Of a DNA stretch of 64,000 nucleotides, positions 1 to 9,528 are shown piece after piece. The notes under the pieces are model-generated. The model ran no database searches, was not told the origin of the DNA, and saw only the letters and a list, made by a program, of their open reading frames with translations. The position numbers and the translations under genes are program-made. Position 1 is the first letter of the stretch. The number at the start of each line of letters is the position of its first letter. The DNA lies in NCBI RefSeq assembly GCF_009765705.1, contig NZ_LMUX01000007.1, positions 34,716 through 98,715 on the forward strand. Reading direction: 5' to 3'. Source of the stretch: Burkholderia sp. L27(2015). GTDB lineage: Bacteria > Pseudomonadota > Gammaproteobacteria > Burkholderiales > Burkholderiaceae.

Positions 1-22
1 TCATACTGCTGTCACACGACAC

Positions 23-799
23 TTATCGATGCTTGAAGACCGGTTTACGCTTCTCGAGAAATGCCGCCATACCTTCTTTTTGATCTTCGGTCGCAAACAA
101 CGAATGGAACACGCGACGCTCGAAAGTGATGCCTTCCGCAAGCGTCGTTTCATACGCGCGGTTAACCGATTCCTTCGCCATCATCACCGCCGGCAAAGAG
201 AACTCGGCAATTTGATTCGCTGCGGCCAGCGCTTCGGCAAGCAACACGTCGGCCGGCACCACACGCGACACCAGCCCGGCGCGCTCGGCTTCGGCCGCAT
301 CCATCATGCGCCCGGTCAGGCACAAGTCCATGGCTTTGGCCTTGGAGACGGCGCGCGGCAGGCGCTGCGTCCCACCGGCACCCGGAATAACGCCCAGTTT
401 GATTTCGGGCTGGCCGAACTTGGCGGTATCGGCGGCAATGATGATGTCGCACATCATCGCGAGTTCACAGCCCCCGCCCAGCGCAAACCCCGCCACTGCA
501 GCGATGATGGGCTTGCGGATCGAACGCACCGCCTCCCAATTGCGCGTGATGTAATCGCCCTTATAGACGTCCATGTAGCTATAGCTCGCCATCATGCCGA
601 TGTCCGCACCCGCCGCGAATGCCTTCTCGCTGCCCGTCAACACGATCACACCGACCGCCTCATCCGCATCGAATGTGCGCAATGCCGCGCCCAGTTCATC
701 CATTAATGCGTCGTTCAATGCATTGAGCGCTTTAGGACGGTGAAGCGTCACCAAACCGACCCGCCCACGCACTTCCACCAATATATTTTCGTATGCCAT
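23..799 (-). CDS. paaF: enoyl-CoA hydratase, PaaF-like (2,3-dehydroadipyl-CoA hydratase)
   Basis: This is a 258-residue crotonase-fold enzyme. The start at 799 ([10 protein letters not shown]) is chosen because a strong AGGAGG lies just upstream on the minus strand; a longer reading frame to 889 has no such site and would run into the operator. The oxyanion-hole stretch AAGADIGMM and both catalytic glutamates, in [11 protein letters not shown] and [10 protein letters not shown], are visible, so it should hydrate short-chain enoyl-CoA. Divergence from the phenylacetate block across a PaaR-like palindrome suggests the PaaF step, making 3-hydroxyadipyl-CoA. A general short-chain enoyl-CoA hydratase is the alternative; the family call is firm and the pathway role is inferred from context. 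Confidence 0.85.
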   Translation of the reverse strand: MAYENILVEVRGRVGLVTLHRPKALNALNDALMDELGAALRTFDADEAVGVIVLTGSEKAFAAGADIGMMASYSYMDVYKGDYITRNWEAVRSIRKPIIAAVAGFALGGGCELAMMCDIIIAADTAKFGQPEIKLGVIPGAGGTQRLPRAVSKAKAMDLCLTGRMMDAAEAERAGLVSRVVPADVLLAEALAAANQIAEFSLPAVMMAKESVNRAYETTLAEGITFERRVFHSLFATEDQKEGMAAFLEKRKPVFKHR

Positions 800-880
800 G
801 CCGCCTCCTAGTGATTGGACGATGCGATCGCCTGTGCCCAGGCACGAAAAGATTGCTCGTCGTAGAAATTTGATGCTAAC

Positions 881-906
881 ATTAACCAACCAACCGGTCG
901 GTTAAT
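881..906. promoter_or_regulatory. PaaR-type operator between paaF and paaN
   Basis: An imperfect palindrome, AACCAACCGGTCGGTT (888-903), lies inside a wider TTAACC...GGTTAA frame in the gap between the divergent hydratase and paaN genes. Burkholderia phenylacetate genes are controlled by a TetR-family repressor, PaaR, that binds an inverted repeat of this ACC-GACCGGTCGGT type. The site could serve both directions. No paaR gene lies nearby, so the regulator must be encoded elsewhere. Confidence 0.7.
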
Positions 907-1019
907 TTATCGAAGCCTCGTTACGGTATCACTACGCTGCGCGAATAGCGCTGGACCAAGACTACATAACCCGTCCTTTAGCCTCCATCTGCCCTTTGCC
1001 GCTCTTACCTCTGCCGCCC

Positions 1020-2720
1020 ATGACACATCCTTTCTTTGACAAGCATCAAACTACCCTCGCCAAAGCCACCGAAGCCATCGCGACGCGCGGCTACTGGAGT
1101 CCGTTCAGCGAAATGCCCAGTCCGAAAGTGTACGGCGAAACGGCGGCCACCGATGGTGAAGCGGCATTCAATGCTCACTTGAACCGGCGGTTCGAATTGG
1201 ACCAGCCGAGCACAGGCAAGACGGTCGGCGCGGAAAAATCGCCGTTCGGCATCGAACTCGGCATAACGTATCCCGCAGCCGACCCCGAGGCGCTTTTTGC
1301 CGCCTCTGCGAAAGCCGGCGTGCAATGGCGCAAGGCTGGAGCGCAGGCATGGGTCGGCGTATGTCTGGAAATCCTGGCGCGGCTTAACAAAGCCAGCTTC
1401 GAAATCGCCCACAGCGTGATGCACACCACGGGCCAAGCCTTCATGATGGCGTTTCAGGCTGGCGGCCCGCATGCCCAGGACCGCGCATTGGAAGCTGTCG
1501 CCTACGCCTGGCAGGAGTTGAGTCGTGTCCCGCAGACGGCCCATTGGGAAAAGCCGCAAGGCAAAAATCCGCCGTTGGCGATGCGCAAGGTATTTACCGT
1601 GGTGCCCCGCGGCGCCGGCTTGGTGATCGGCTGCAGCACTTTCCCGACCTGGAACGGCTATCCCGGCCTCTTCGCCGATCTCGCGACTGGCAACACGGTC
1701 GTTGTCAAACCGCATCCGGGCGCGATCCTGCCGCTGGCCATCACCGTGCGCATCGCGCGCGAAGTACTCAAAGAGGCAGGCTTCGATCCCAATGTCGTGA
1801 CCTTGTTCGCGACCAATCCTGACGATGGCGCGATCGTCCAAGCGCTGGCCCAGCGTTCGGACGTCAAGCTGATCGACTTCACGGGCAGCACCGCCAACGG
1901 CGACTGGCTGGAACGCAACGCACACCAGGCCCAGGTCTATACCGAAAAATCCGGCGTCAACCAGATCGTGATCGATTCGGTGGACGACCTCAAGTCAGCC
2001 GTACGCAATATTGCGTTTTCGCTGGCTTTATACTCCGGCCAGATGTGCACGGCGCCGCAAAACATCTACGTGCCGCGTGGCGGAATTCGCACTGCCGAAG
2101 GCACGGTCGATTTCGATACCGTCGCACTAGCGATTGCCGACGCGGTGCAAAAGCTGACCTCCGACCCGGCCCGTGCGGTCGACCTGATCGGCGCGATCCA
2201 GAGCACGCAAGTGGTCGAACGCATCGAACGCGCACGTAGCCTGGGTCAGGTTCTGCTCGATAGCCAGCAACTGACGCATCCGGCATTCCCCAATGCACGA
2301 GTGCACACGCCGCTATTAATCAAACTCGATACCGCGCGCGACAGCGAGAAACTGACCGGCGAGTGGTTCGGCCCGATCGCCTTCGTCATCGCAACCGATT
2401 CCACCGACGCGGCGCTCGCGCTGGCAGGCAATATTGCGGCTACTCACGGCGCGCTAACGCTCTCGGTTTATAGTACGGATGAGAAGGTGTTGAGCGCCGC
2501 GCATGAAGCTTCGTTGGTCGGCGGCGTAGCGCTTTCAATCAATCTGACAGGCGCGGTATTTGTCAATCAGTCCGCCGCGTTTTCCGATTTTCACGGCACA
2601 GGAGCAAATCCGGCGGCTAACGCTGCGCTGACCGACCCGGCATTCGTCGTGAACCGCTTCCGCGTGATTCAGAGCAGGGTTCACGTCGCGCCGCACGCGC
2701 AACCAGCGGCAGCAGCGTAA
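1020..2720 (+). CDS. paaN: phenylacetate degradation protein PaaN (aldehyde dehydrogenase family)
   Basis: This 566-residue protein starts at MTHPFFDKHQ (1020); an upstream ATG at 996 adds eight low-complexity residues and is less likely. No clear Shine-Dalgarno precedes either start. The body is an aldehyde dehydrogenase fold with FTGST, the general-base glutamate in YTEKSG (about Glu309) and the nucleophile in YSGQMCTAPQN (about Cys343). PaaN proteins are linked to oxidation of the ring-opened semialdehyde of the oxepin-CoA intermediate. Unlike E. coli PaaZ it has no C-terminal MaoC hydratase domain, so the hydrolase step must come from a separate protein. It begins the plus-strand paa block. 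Confidence 0.87.
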   Translation: MTHPFFDKHQTTLAKATEAIATRGYWSPFSEMPSPKVYGETAATDGEAAFNAHLNRRFELDQPSTGKTVGAEKSPFGIELGITYPAADPEALFAASAKAGVQWRKAGAQAWVGVCLEILARLNKASFEIAHSVMHTTGQAFMMAFQAGGPHAQDRALEAVAYAWQELSRVPQTAHWEKPQGKNPPLAMRKVFTVVPRGAGLVIGCSTFPTWNGYPGLFADLATGNTVVVKPHPGAILPLAITVRIAREVLKEAGFDPNVVTLFATNPDDGAIVQALAQRSDVKLIDFTGSTANGDWLERNAHQAQVYTEKSGVNQIVIDSVDDLKSAVRNIAFSLALYSGQMCTAPQNIYVPRGGIRTAEGTVDFDTVALAIADAVQKLTSDPARAVDLIGAIQSTQVVERIERARSLGQVLLDSQQLTHPAFPNARVHTPLLIKLDTARDSEKLTGEWFGPIAFVIATDSTDAALALAGNIAATHGALTLSVYSTDEKVLSAAHEASLVGGVALSINLTGAVFVNQSAAFSDFHGTGANPAANAALTDPAFVVNRFRVIQSRVHVAPHAQPAAAA

Positions 2721-2799
2721 AGCACACGGGCAGACGCGCACACACGCCCGCACGCCGCCATCGCCTTGCCTTAACCGATTCGTTTGATGGAACATGCTC

Positions 2800-4002
2800 A
2801 TGACGCAGGCTTTTATTTGTGACGCAATTCGCACGCCGATCGGCCGTTACGGCGGCATCCTGAAAGATGTGCGCACCGACGACCTTGGCGCCGTGCCGAT
2901 CAAGGCATTGATGGCCCGCAACCCGAAGGTCGACTGGCGCGCCGTCGACGACGTGCTGTACGGCTGCGCCAACCAGGCTGGCGAAGACAATCGCAACGTC
3001 GCGCGCATGTCCGCGCTGTTGGCAGGCTTGCCGGTCGAAGTGCCGGGCGCCACGATCAACCGGCTGTGCGGTTCAGGCATGGATGCCGTGGGCAGCGCCG
3101 CGCGGGCCATCAAGGCCGGCGAAGCGCGGCTGATGATTGCGGGTGGCGTGGAAAGCATGACGCGCGCACCGTTCGTGATGGGCAAGGCCAATACGGCATT
3201 TTCGCGTACAGCCGAAATTTTCGACACGACGATAGGCTGGCGTTTCGTCAACCGACTGATGAAACAGCAATATGGCGTCGATTCGATGCCGGAAACGGCT
3301 GAGAACGTAGCCACCGACTTCAACATCAGCCGCGCCGACCAAGACACCATGGCGATGCGCAGCCAGCAGCGCGCCGCGCGCGCGCAGGCCGAAGGCATCT
3401 TCTCTCGCGAAATCACGCCGGTGCAGATTCCGCAGAAAAAGGGCGAGTTCGTCAGCGTAGTGCGAGACGAGCATCCCCGGGAAACCAGCCTTGAATCGCT
3501 GGCACGCCTCAAAGGCGTGGTACGTCCCGACGGCTCCGTGACGGCCGGCAATGCGTCCGGCGTCAATGACGGTGCATGCGCCCTGCTGATCGCCGGGGAA
3601 GCCGCGGTCAAACAGTATGGCCTGACACCGCGCGCGCGCATTCTGGGCATGGCCACGGCCGGCGTCCCCCCGCGCATCATGGGCATCGGCCCCGCACCGG
3701 CGACCCAAAAACTGCTCGCTCAACTCGGCCTCACGCTCGATCAGTTCGATGTGATTGAACTCAACGAAGCGTTTGCAGCTCAAGGCTTGGCGGTATTGCG
3801 TCTGCTCGGCATCCCGGACGACGACCCACGCGTCAACCCGAATGGCGGCGCCATTGCGCTGGGCCATCCGCTGGGTGCTTCGGGTGCTCGCCTGATCACC
3901 ACCGCATTATGCGAACTCGAACGTGTCAATGGTCGCTACGCCCTGTGCACGATGTGCATCGGCGTGGGACAAGGCATCGCGATTGCGATTGAGCGCATCT
4001 GA
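2800..4002 (+). CDS. paaJ: 3-oxoadipyl-CoA / 3-oxo-5,6-dehydrosuberyl-CoA thiolase
   Basis: This 400-residue thiolase has the full catalytic set: Cys90 in NRLCGSGMD, His356 in GALGHPLG-type context and Cys386 in CTMCIGVGQG. The start MTQAFICDAIRTPIG at 2800 aligns with known PaaJ/PcaF N-termini; another ATG lies two codons upstream at 2794. The signature SMTRAPFVMGKA and FDTTIGWRF are typical of PaaJ/PcaF rather than acetoacetyl-CoA thiolases. It should act twice in phenylacetate breakdown, releasing acetyl-CoA and succinyl-CoA. It could also serve the beta-ketoadipate pathway (PcaF), but its paa neighbours favour PaaJ. Confidence 0.9.
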   Translation: MTQAFICDAIRTPIGRYGGILKDVRTDDLGAVPIKALMARNPKVDWRAVDDVLYGCANQAGEDNRNVARMSALLAGLPVEVPGATINRLCGSGMDAVGSAARAIKAGEARLMIAGGVESMTRAPFVMGKANTAFSRTAEIFDTTIGWRFVNRLMKQQYGVDSMPETAENVATDFNISRADQDTMAMRSQQRAARAQAEGIFSREITPVQIPQKKGEFVSVVRDEHPRETSLESLARLKGVVRPDGSVTAGNASGVNDGACALLIAGEAAVKQYGLTPRARILGMATAGVPPRIMGIGPAPATQKLLAQLGLTLDQFDVIELNEAFAAQGLAVLRLLGIPDDDPRVNPNGGAIALGHPLGASGARLITTALCELERVNGRYALCTMCIGVGQGIAIAIERI

Positions 4003-4075
4003 CGAGCACGTCCAGGGCGTCGAAAGCGCGTTAAAAAAACGCGCTCCAAAATAATATCGTGGAGGAGACCCCACT

Positions 4076-4867
4076 ATGAGCACCCCCGCTGTCCTGCTCG
4101 ATTACGATGCAGCCACGCAGGTGGCAGTCCTGACGTTGAACCGTCCGGATCGTTTAAATAGCATCACCCGCCAGATGCATATCGAACTACGCGATGCGCT
4201 CGATCGGGTCGAGGCATCGGGCGCTCGCGCGTTGATCATCACCGGCGCCGGACGAGGCTTCTGCGCGGGTCAAGACCTGTCGGACCTCGATCTCGATACC
4301 GCGACGCCAGTCGACCCGGGCGACCTGCTCACCGAATACTACAATCCGCTGATCCTGCGCTTGCAAGCGTTACCGCTACCCGTGATCGCGGCCGTCAACG
4401 GCACGGCGGCCGGTGCCGGCGTGAACCTGGCGCTCGCCTGCGACCTGGTGCTTGCAGCGCGTTCGGCCAAGTTCATCCAGGCGTTCGTCAAAATCGGCTT
4501 GCTCCCGGATGCCGGGGGCTCCTGGCAACTGCCGCGGCGCGTCGGTATTGCGCGCGCCTTGGGTTTGGCGATGACCGGTGAGCCGATCAGTGGCGAGCAG
4601 GCTGAGCAATGGGGTTTGATTTGGCGCGCAGTCGAAGCCGAGACCCTGCAGGAACAAGCGCAGCAACTCGCCACGCAGTTGGCCGCTGCGCCCACGCGCG
4701 CGATTGCGGCGATCAAACAGGCGTTGCGTGCGAGTGCAAACCAGTCGCTCGAACTCACGCTCGACCTGGAAGCCCGACTGCAAAGCGAGCTCAGCCGCAG
4801 CGATGATTACCGCGAAGGCGTCGAGGCATTCCAGAACAAGCGCGCGCCGCGCTTCACCGGGCGCTGA
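4076..4867 (+). CDS. paaG: 1,2-epoxyphenylacetyl-CoA isomerase
   Basis: This 263-residue crotonase-family protein is close to the usual PaaG length. It starts at MSTPAVLLDY with a good GGAGGAG site at about 4061-4067. GAGRGFCAGQDLSDL gives the oxyanion-hole region, and the aspartate in LLPDAGGSWQLPRR sits where hydratases carry the second glutamate; that is the mark of isomerase-type members such as PaaG. The reaction turns the ring epoxide of phenylacetyl-CoA into the oxepin-CoA and also moves a later double bond. It lies between the thiolase and thioesterase genes in the same block. Confidence 0.9.
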   Translation: MSTPAVLLDYDAATQVAVLTLNRPDRLNSITRQMHIELRDALDRVEASGARALIITGAGRGFCAGQDLSDLDLDTATPVDPGDLLTEYYNPLILRLQALPLPVIAAVNGTAAGAGVNLALACDLVLAARSAKFIQAFVKIGLLPDAGGSWQLPRRVGIARALGLAMTGEPISGEQAEQWGLIWRAVEAETLQEQAQQLATQLAAAPTRAIAAIKQALRASANQSLELTLDLEARLQSELSRSDDYREGVEAFQNKRAPRFTGR

Positions 4868-4960
4868 AGCCACGCCGGCTTGCACGCTAACGTGTGCTCG
4901 CCGCGTGCGCTTGTCTAACCCTCCTTCACCACAGACCCGACCGACCTACCCCTTCCAACC

Positions 4961-5392
4961 ATGACACCACAAGAACTTGCGGACGCCGCTGCACAAGCCA
5001 TGTACGAAAACGACCATGCCACCAAAGCGCTGGGCATCGTGCTTGAAGCGGTACGTCCCGGCTATGCGCGCATGTCGATGGTGGTGCGCCAGGACATGCT
5101 CAACGGCCACCAGATCTGCCACGGCGGCATGATATTTACGCTGTGCGATTCGACCTTCGCATTTGCCTGCAATAGCTACAACATCAATACGGTCGCGGCC
5201 GGCTGCACGATTGAGTTCATGCAGCCGGTCAGCTTCGACGATCACCTGACAGCGGAAGCCACTGAACAGACGCTAAGCGGGCGCCACGGCGTCTACGACA
5301 TTCGTGTGACCAACCGTGCCGCTAAAGTGGTCGCCCTCTTCAGAGGCAAGTCGACCCAGATACGGGGCAACGTGGCCCCTATCGCAGAATAA
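4961..5392 (+). CDS. paaI: phenylacetyl-CoA thioesterase PaaI (hot-dog fold)
   Basis: This 143-residue hot-dog thioesterase carries the PaaI signature HGGMIFTLCDSTFAFACNS, with the catalytic aspartate at about residue 63. PaaI releases CoA from phenylacetyl-CoA derivatives and is thought to rescue CoA trapped in dead-end intermediates. The length matches the family. The gene lies 93 bp after paaG and 17 bp before paaK, so it is probably co-transcribed with both. Confidence 0.9.
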   Translation: MTPQELADAAAQAMYENDHATKALGIVLEAVRPGYARMSMVVRQDMLNGHQICHGGMIFTLCDSTFAFACNSYNINTVAAGCTIEFMQPVSFDDHLTAEATEQTLSGRHGVYDIRVTNRAAKVVALFRGKSTQIRGNVAPIAE

Positions 5393-5409
5393 CTATTCAG
5401 GAGATGAAC

Positions 5410-6729
5410 ATGGAGCGCGTCGCGAGCAAACGCAACGAACAGGGGTTGGTGCTCGAGCCGATCGAAACGGCCAGCCAGGACGAACTGCGAGCGCTGCAAT
5501 TTACGCGGCTTGCGGCTACGCTTAATCACGCGTATCAAAATTCGCCGGTCTATCGAAAAAAATTCGACGACGCCGGGGTCCATCCGTCCGAGCTTAAAGA
5601 TCTGTCGGATCTGGCGCGCTTTCCGTTTACGGTCAAGCACGATCTGCGCGACAACTACCCGTTCGGCATGTTCGCCGTACCGATGGACCAGGTTTCGCGC
5701 ATCCACGCTTCGTCCGGCACCACCGGCAAACCGACTGTGGTCGGCTACACCGCGAACGACATCGACACCTGGGCCAACCTGGTGGCGCGTTCGATCCGCG
5801 CAGCAGGCGCCCGGCGCGGCGACAAAGTCCATGTGAGCTATGGCTACGGCTTATTTACCGGCGGTTTGGGCGCGCACTATGGCGCCGAGCGCGCCGGACT
5901 CACGGTGATACCGTTCGGCGGCGGCCAGACTGAACGACAAGTCCAGTTGATCCAGGATTTCAAGCCGGACATCATCATGGTCACGCCCAGCTACATGCTG
6001 TCGATCGCGGACGAGTTCGAACGACAAGGCCTGGATCCCACGCAATCATCGCTGCGTACCGGTATCTTCGGTGCCGAACCCTGGACCAACGATATGCGCT
6101 CGGCGCTCGAAGCGCGCATGCATATCGACGCAGTCGACATCTACGGTCTTTCCGAAGTGATGGGTCCGGGCGTGGCCTCGGAGTGCGTCGAGACCAAAGA
6201 CGGTCCGACCATCTGGGAAGATCATTTCTATCCGGAAATCATCGATCCCGTCACCGGCGCGGTGCTGCCCGATGGGGAATTCGGCGAGCTCGTATTTACC
6301 TCGCTGACCAAGGAGGCGCTCCCTATCATTCGCTACCGGACCCGCGATCTGACCCGCCTGCTGCCGGGATCGGCGCGGACCATGCGGCGTATGGAAAAAA
6401 TCACGGGCCGCAGCGACGACATGATGATCATTCGCGGGGTCAATGTATTCCCATCGCAAATCGAAGAATTGCTGTTCAAGCAACCGATGCTGGCGCCTCA
6501 CTACCAGATCGTCTTGACCAAGCAAGGCCCGATGGACTGCATTGCCGTGCATGTCGAACCGGCGCCCGAAAGCGCGCTCGATACCGCGGCACTGCGAAGC
6601 GCGGCTGACGCACTCGCCTATGACATCAAGGTGTTTATTGGAATCACGGCGCAAATCGAGATCAAGGCGGTCAACGGGATTGAACGTTCGGTGGGCAAGG
6701 CTCGCCGAGTGGTCGACCAGCGCAAGTAA
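5410..6729 (+). CDS. paaK: phenylacetate-CoA ligase
   Basis: This 439-residue adenylate-forming ligase commits phenylacetate to the CoA pathway using ATP. Visible motifs are the P-loop-like SSGTTGKPTVVGYT, YGLSEVMGPGVASEC, YRTRDLTRL and the hinge KITGRSDDMMIIRG. Two ATGs are possible. An AGGAG at 5399-5403 touches the first (5404) but is six bases from the second (5410), so 5410 is chosen. The predicted size matches PaaK. It ends the phenylacetate block and converges on mltA. Confidence 0.92.
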   Translation: MERVASKRNEQGLVLEPIETASQDELRALQFTRLAATLNHAYQNSPVYRKKFDDAGVHPSELKDLSDLARFPFTVKHDLRDNYPFGMFAVPMDQVSRIHASSGTTGKPTVVGYTANDIDTWANLVARSIRAAGARRGDKVHVSYGYGLFTGGLGAHYGAERAGLTVIPFGGGQTERQVQLIQDFKPDIIMVTPSYMLSIADEFERQGLDPTQSSLRTGIFGAEPWTNDMRSALEARMHIDAVDIYGLSEVMGPGVASECVETKDGPTIWEDHFYPEIIDPVTGAVLPDGEFGELVFTSLTKEALPIIRYRTRDLTRLLPGSARTMRRMEKITGRSDDMMIIRGVNVFPSQIEELLFKQPMLAPHYQIVLTKQGPMDCIAVHVEPAPESALDTAALRSAADALAYDIKVFIGITAQIEIKAVNGIERSVGKARRVVDQRK

Positions 6730-6847
6730 GCACGCGCGCGAAGCCGCGCGGCGGGTCCGTCTGGGGCAATTACAGCGGGCCTCATACTGCGGGTAGCATC
6801 GGCGGAGAATATCAACCGGCGGGTTATATCGCCGGTTATATCGCAGC

Positions 6848-8002
6848 TTACATATTGGGCAGCAACAGCCACATCCGCCCCGCTTGCTTCATCTTGCCCG
6901 CCAGATCGCCCGCGGCGTCGCCCAGGCCCCAGAAAAAGTCGGCACGCACACCGCCGCGAATCGCACTACCGACATCCTGCGCGAAAACCAACTGGTTCAT
7001 GGGCGAGTTCGTCAGCGGTCGCGTGGTGGCGAGAAACACCGGCAGGCCCAGCGGAATCGCGCTCGGATCGACCGCAATCGAGCGTTCCGGCGTAAGCGGC
7101 ACGCCGAGCGCACCGATCGGCCCATCGGCGCCCGTCAAAGACCCCGCGCCGCCGCCGGGCATTTCCTTGAAAAAGACAAAGCGTGGATCCACGTCCAGCA
7201 AAGCCTCGACCTGCCCCGGATGGTCGCGCGCCCACCCTTTGATACCTTGCATCGACGCCTGTGCGGGCGCCAATTCGCGATGCTCGATCAGCCAGCTGCC
7301 GATCGATTTGTAAGGCTGATTATTCGTCCCGCCGAACCCTACCCGCATCACCGAACCATCATCCAACAGGATCTGGCCCGAACCCTGCACCTGCAGGAAG
7401 AACGCCTCGATGGGATCGTCCACATAAACCAGCTCGGAGCCGCCCAACACGCCGCTTTGCACGAGTCGTCCTCGTTCGGGCAGTGTTGCGCCGCGCGCAT
7501 AACCGGCCGGCCAGCGATACAGTGGATAAAGATAGGGCGCATGCCGCACCCGCGAACCGTGCAATTCCGGCTCGTAATAGCCTGTCACCAAACCCTGCAC
7601 CGTGCCATCGTTGTTGGCGAGTTGATAGGGCGTGAAATAGCTTTCGAAGAATGTACGCGCCGACGAAGGGTCGAGCTCATCGATCTGCACAGCAGCAGCA
7701 CATGCGCGCGCCCAATCGGCTTGACGCGCCAACTTGCTACAATTGGCCCGCAACGCCGCCGCCGCGCCGATCAAGGAGTCGTCCTGCCAACCTTCGACCT
7801 GCTGCCACGAGACCTGGGTCAGCCGGGACGAGGCGAGCCCGGCCCGGCCCGGCGTGCCGTACGATCCGTTATTGCTCGCCACGGGCGACGGCCCCCGTGT
7901 TGCACACGATGCCAGCAACAAGGCCAGCATCAGCGCACCCAAGCTCTTTGCCCAACCCCGAAAACCGCGAGTCCCGACAAAAAGTGGCATGGCTGAACTC
8001 AT
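6848..8002 (-). CDS. mltA: membrane-bound lytic murein transglycosylase A
   Basis: This 384-residue lipoprotein cleaves the glycan strand of peptidoglycan with formation of 1,6-anhydro ends. The N-terminus has a hydrophobic helix and the lipobox LLLASC with the lipidated cysteine at about residue 33. The MltA and 3D domains follow: GTNNQPYKSIG and, near the end, FAQDVGSAIRGGVRADFFWG, which contains the catalytic-type aspartate. It should sit in the outer membrane facing the periplasm. The mltA-paaK neighbourhood, with apaG upstream on the same strand, fits the arrangement I expect in Burkholderia. Confidence 0.9.
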   Translation of the reverse strand: MSSAMPLFVGTRGFRGWAKSLGALMLALLLASCATRGPSPVASNNGSYGTPGRAGLASSRLTQVSWQQVEGWQDDSLIGAAAALRANCSKLARQADWARACAAAVQIDELDPSSARTFFESYFTPYQLANNDGTVQGLVTGYYEPELHGSRVRHAPYLYPLYRWPAGYARGATLPERGRLVQSGVLGGSELVYVDDPIEAFFLQVQGSGQILLDDGSVMRVGFGGTNNQPYKSIGSWLIEHRELAPAQASMQGIKGWARDHPGQVEALLDVDPRFVFFKEMPGGGAGSLTGADGPIGALGVPLTPERSIAVDPSAIPLGLPVFLATTRPLTNSPMNQLVFAQDVGSAIRGGVRADFFWGLGDAAGDLAGKMKQAGRMWLLLPNM

Positions 8003-8163
8003 CGATCAATATCCTGTTCTGCTGTTATTGCCCGAGGCGCTGGTGGCAGCGGTCATACTGGGCTGCATTATTGTGGGCGGCCGCCGGAGCAAGAAGAAAC
8101 GTAGCCCCGCTGGGCAGCACCGCTGCCGAACCGAACATCGCAAGCGCTGAAGCTAAAGAAGCA

Positions 8164-8541
8164 TCAATGAAGCGTACGCGGCATCTGCAGGGAAAACTCC
8201 GGCACCGGCGCGTCGAAACGCTCGCCATCCTCAGCGACGCAGAAAAACTCGCCCCGCATTGAACCGACCGGCGTTGCGATCACGGCCCAACTCGTATATT
8301 CGAATTGTTCGCCGGCAGCGAGCAGCGGCTGATGACCCACCACGCCCAAACCCTTCACCTCCTGGACATGGCTTTCGCTATCGGTGATGACCCAATGCCG
8401 CGCAATCAGTTGGGCCGGAACCGTGCCGCTGTTCCGTATCGTAATCGTGTAGGCAAACGCATACTGGTGCTGCTCCGGGTTGGACTGCTCCGGGAGATAG
8501 CGCGTAAGCACCGTTACATTGAGTTCGTACTGGCTCATCAT
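8164..8541 (-). CDS. apaG: ApaG family protein
   Basis: This 125-residue single-domain protein matches ApaG in length and in the conserved YTITIRNSG, ARHWVITD, VVGHQP and PVGSMRGEF segments, which form an immunoglobulin/FnIII-like beta sandwich. Two adjacent methionines offer starts at 8541 and 8538. ApaG was named for its link to diadenosine tetraphosphate levels and cobalt resistance in enterics; its biochemical role is unclear. It is transcribed toward mltA, 161 bp apart. Confidence 0.9.
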   Translation of the reverse strand: MMSQYELNVTVLTRYLPEQSNPEQHQYAFAYTITIRNSGTVPAQLIARHWVITDSESHVQEVKGLGVVGHQPLLAAGEQFEYTSWAVIATPVGSMRGEFFCVAEDGERFDAPVPEFSLQMPRTLH

Positions 8542-8841
8542 ATTTCCGAAAAGAGACGCGGCGCATTGCGCGCTAGGTGGCTGCGCTTATCGCAGTTGAA
8601 CCCGGCAGTTGAACCCGGCAGTTGAACCCCGCAGCCGAACCGCGCAGCCGAAGCCCGCAGCCTGTGCCGCGAACCCAAAATGCATTCTGCTTGATCGCGC
8701 CTCGCGCCGCAAGCTGCGTCGTCGGGAAAGCGCCGATTCTGCAGGGGCCCAGGAGCGGGCATCGTCCGAGCGCAATCGGTGGCGCGCGGAATCGGCGACG
8801 CGCGGAGTAAAATAGCGTTTTCGCTTTCCTCCCCGCCCACC
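8542..8841. other. spacer between apaG and rpe
   Basis: This 300-base gap separates the divergent apaG and rpe genes. Its left part is taken up by a five-copy 13-bp degenerate tandem array (8592-8656). The right part is GC-rich without a convincing gene. Short reading frames through the array are products of the repeat. The promoters of apaG and rpe must lie here, but I see no clear -35/-10 pair. Confidence 0.6.
8592..8656. repeat. 13-bp degenerate tandem array, five copies
   Basis: Five 13-bp units run in phase: GCAGTTGAACCCG at 8592 and 8605, GCAGTTGAACCCC at 8618, then the more diverged GCAGCCGAACCGC (8631) and GCAGCCGAAGCCC (8644). The first three are nearly identical and the last two share substitutions, as expected if the array grew by local duplication. 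Confidence 0.9.
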
Positions 8842-9528
8842 ATGACGCAATATCGCATCGCCCCATCCATTCTGTCCGCCGATTTCGCGCGGCTCGGAGA
8901 AGAAGTCCGCAATGTCGTAGCAGCGGGCGCCGACTGGATCCATTTCGACGTGATGGACAACCACTATGTGCCCAACCTGACGATGGGCCCGATGGTATGC
9001 GAGGCTATCCGCCCGTACGTCGATGTCCCGATCGATGTCCACCTGATGGTACGCCCGGTCGATCGCATCGTGCCGGATTTCGCCAAAGCCGGCGCTCATA
9101 CCATCAGTTTTCATCCGGAAGCTTCGGACCACGTCGATCGCACCCTGTCACTGATTCGCGACAACGGTTGCGAAGCGGGCCTGGTGCTCAATCCGGCCAC
9201 GGCGCTCGATCATCTCGATCATGTCATGGACCGGCTCGACCTGATCCTGCTGATGTCCGTGAACCCGGGCTTCGGCGGCCAGTCGTTCATCCCGGAAACA
9301 CTCAATAAGCTACGTCTGGTGAGGGCCCGCATCGACGCCTACACCATGCGCACCGGCCGGGAAATCCGTCTGGAAGTGGACGGCGGCGTAAAAGCCGAGA
9401 ACATCGCGGAAATCGCCGCGGCTGGCGCAGACACCTTCGTCGCCGGCTCCGCGATCTTCGGCAAACCCGACTACAAGACGGTGATTGATGAAATGCGCGC
9501 AGCGCTTGCGAGCGTGGCCGCACGATGA
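8842..9528 (+). CDS. rpe: ribulose-phosphate 3-epimerase
   Basis: This 228-residue TIM-barrel enzyme interconverts ribulose 5-phosphate and xylulose 5-phosphate in the pentose phosphate and Calvin cycles. The start [15 protein letters not shown] at 8842 gives the standard length; the frame is open upstream into the repeat array but has no homologous residues there. [29 protein letters not shown] and LEVDGGVK are the diagnostic strand ends carrying metal and phosphate ligands. Its stop overlaps the gph start by four bases (ATGA), showing translational coupling. Confidence 0.95.
   Translation: MTQYRIAPSILSADFARLGEEVRNVVAAGADWIHFDVMDNHYVPNLTMGPMVCEAIRPYVDVPIDVHLMVRPVDRIVPDFAKAGAHTISFHPEASDHVDRTLSLIRDNGCEAGLVLNPATALDHLDHVMDRLDLILLMSVNPGFGGQSFIPETLNKLRLVRARIDAYTMRTGREIRLEVDGGVKAENIAEIAAAGADTFVAGSAIFGKPDYKTVIDEMRAALASVAAR

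Noticed and set aside
7989-8150. Possible 53-residue single-helix membrane protein starting MAELIDQYPVLL, divergent from mltA
   Set aside because: It overlaps the mltA start, has no convincing ribosome-binding site, and its C-terminal half is arbitrary basic sequence; a chance frame is more likely, though the helix followed by RRSKKKR is suggestive.
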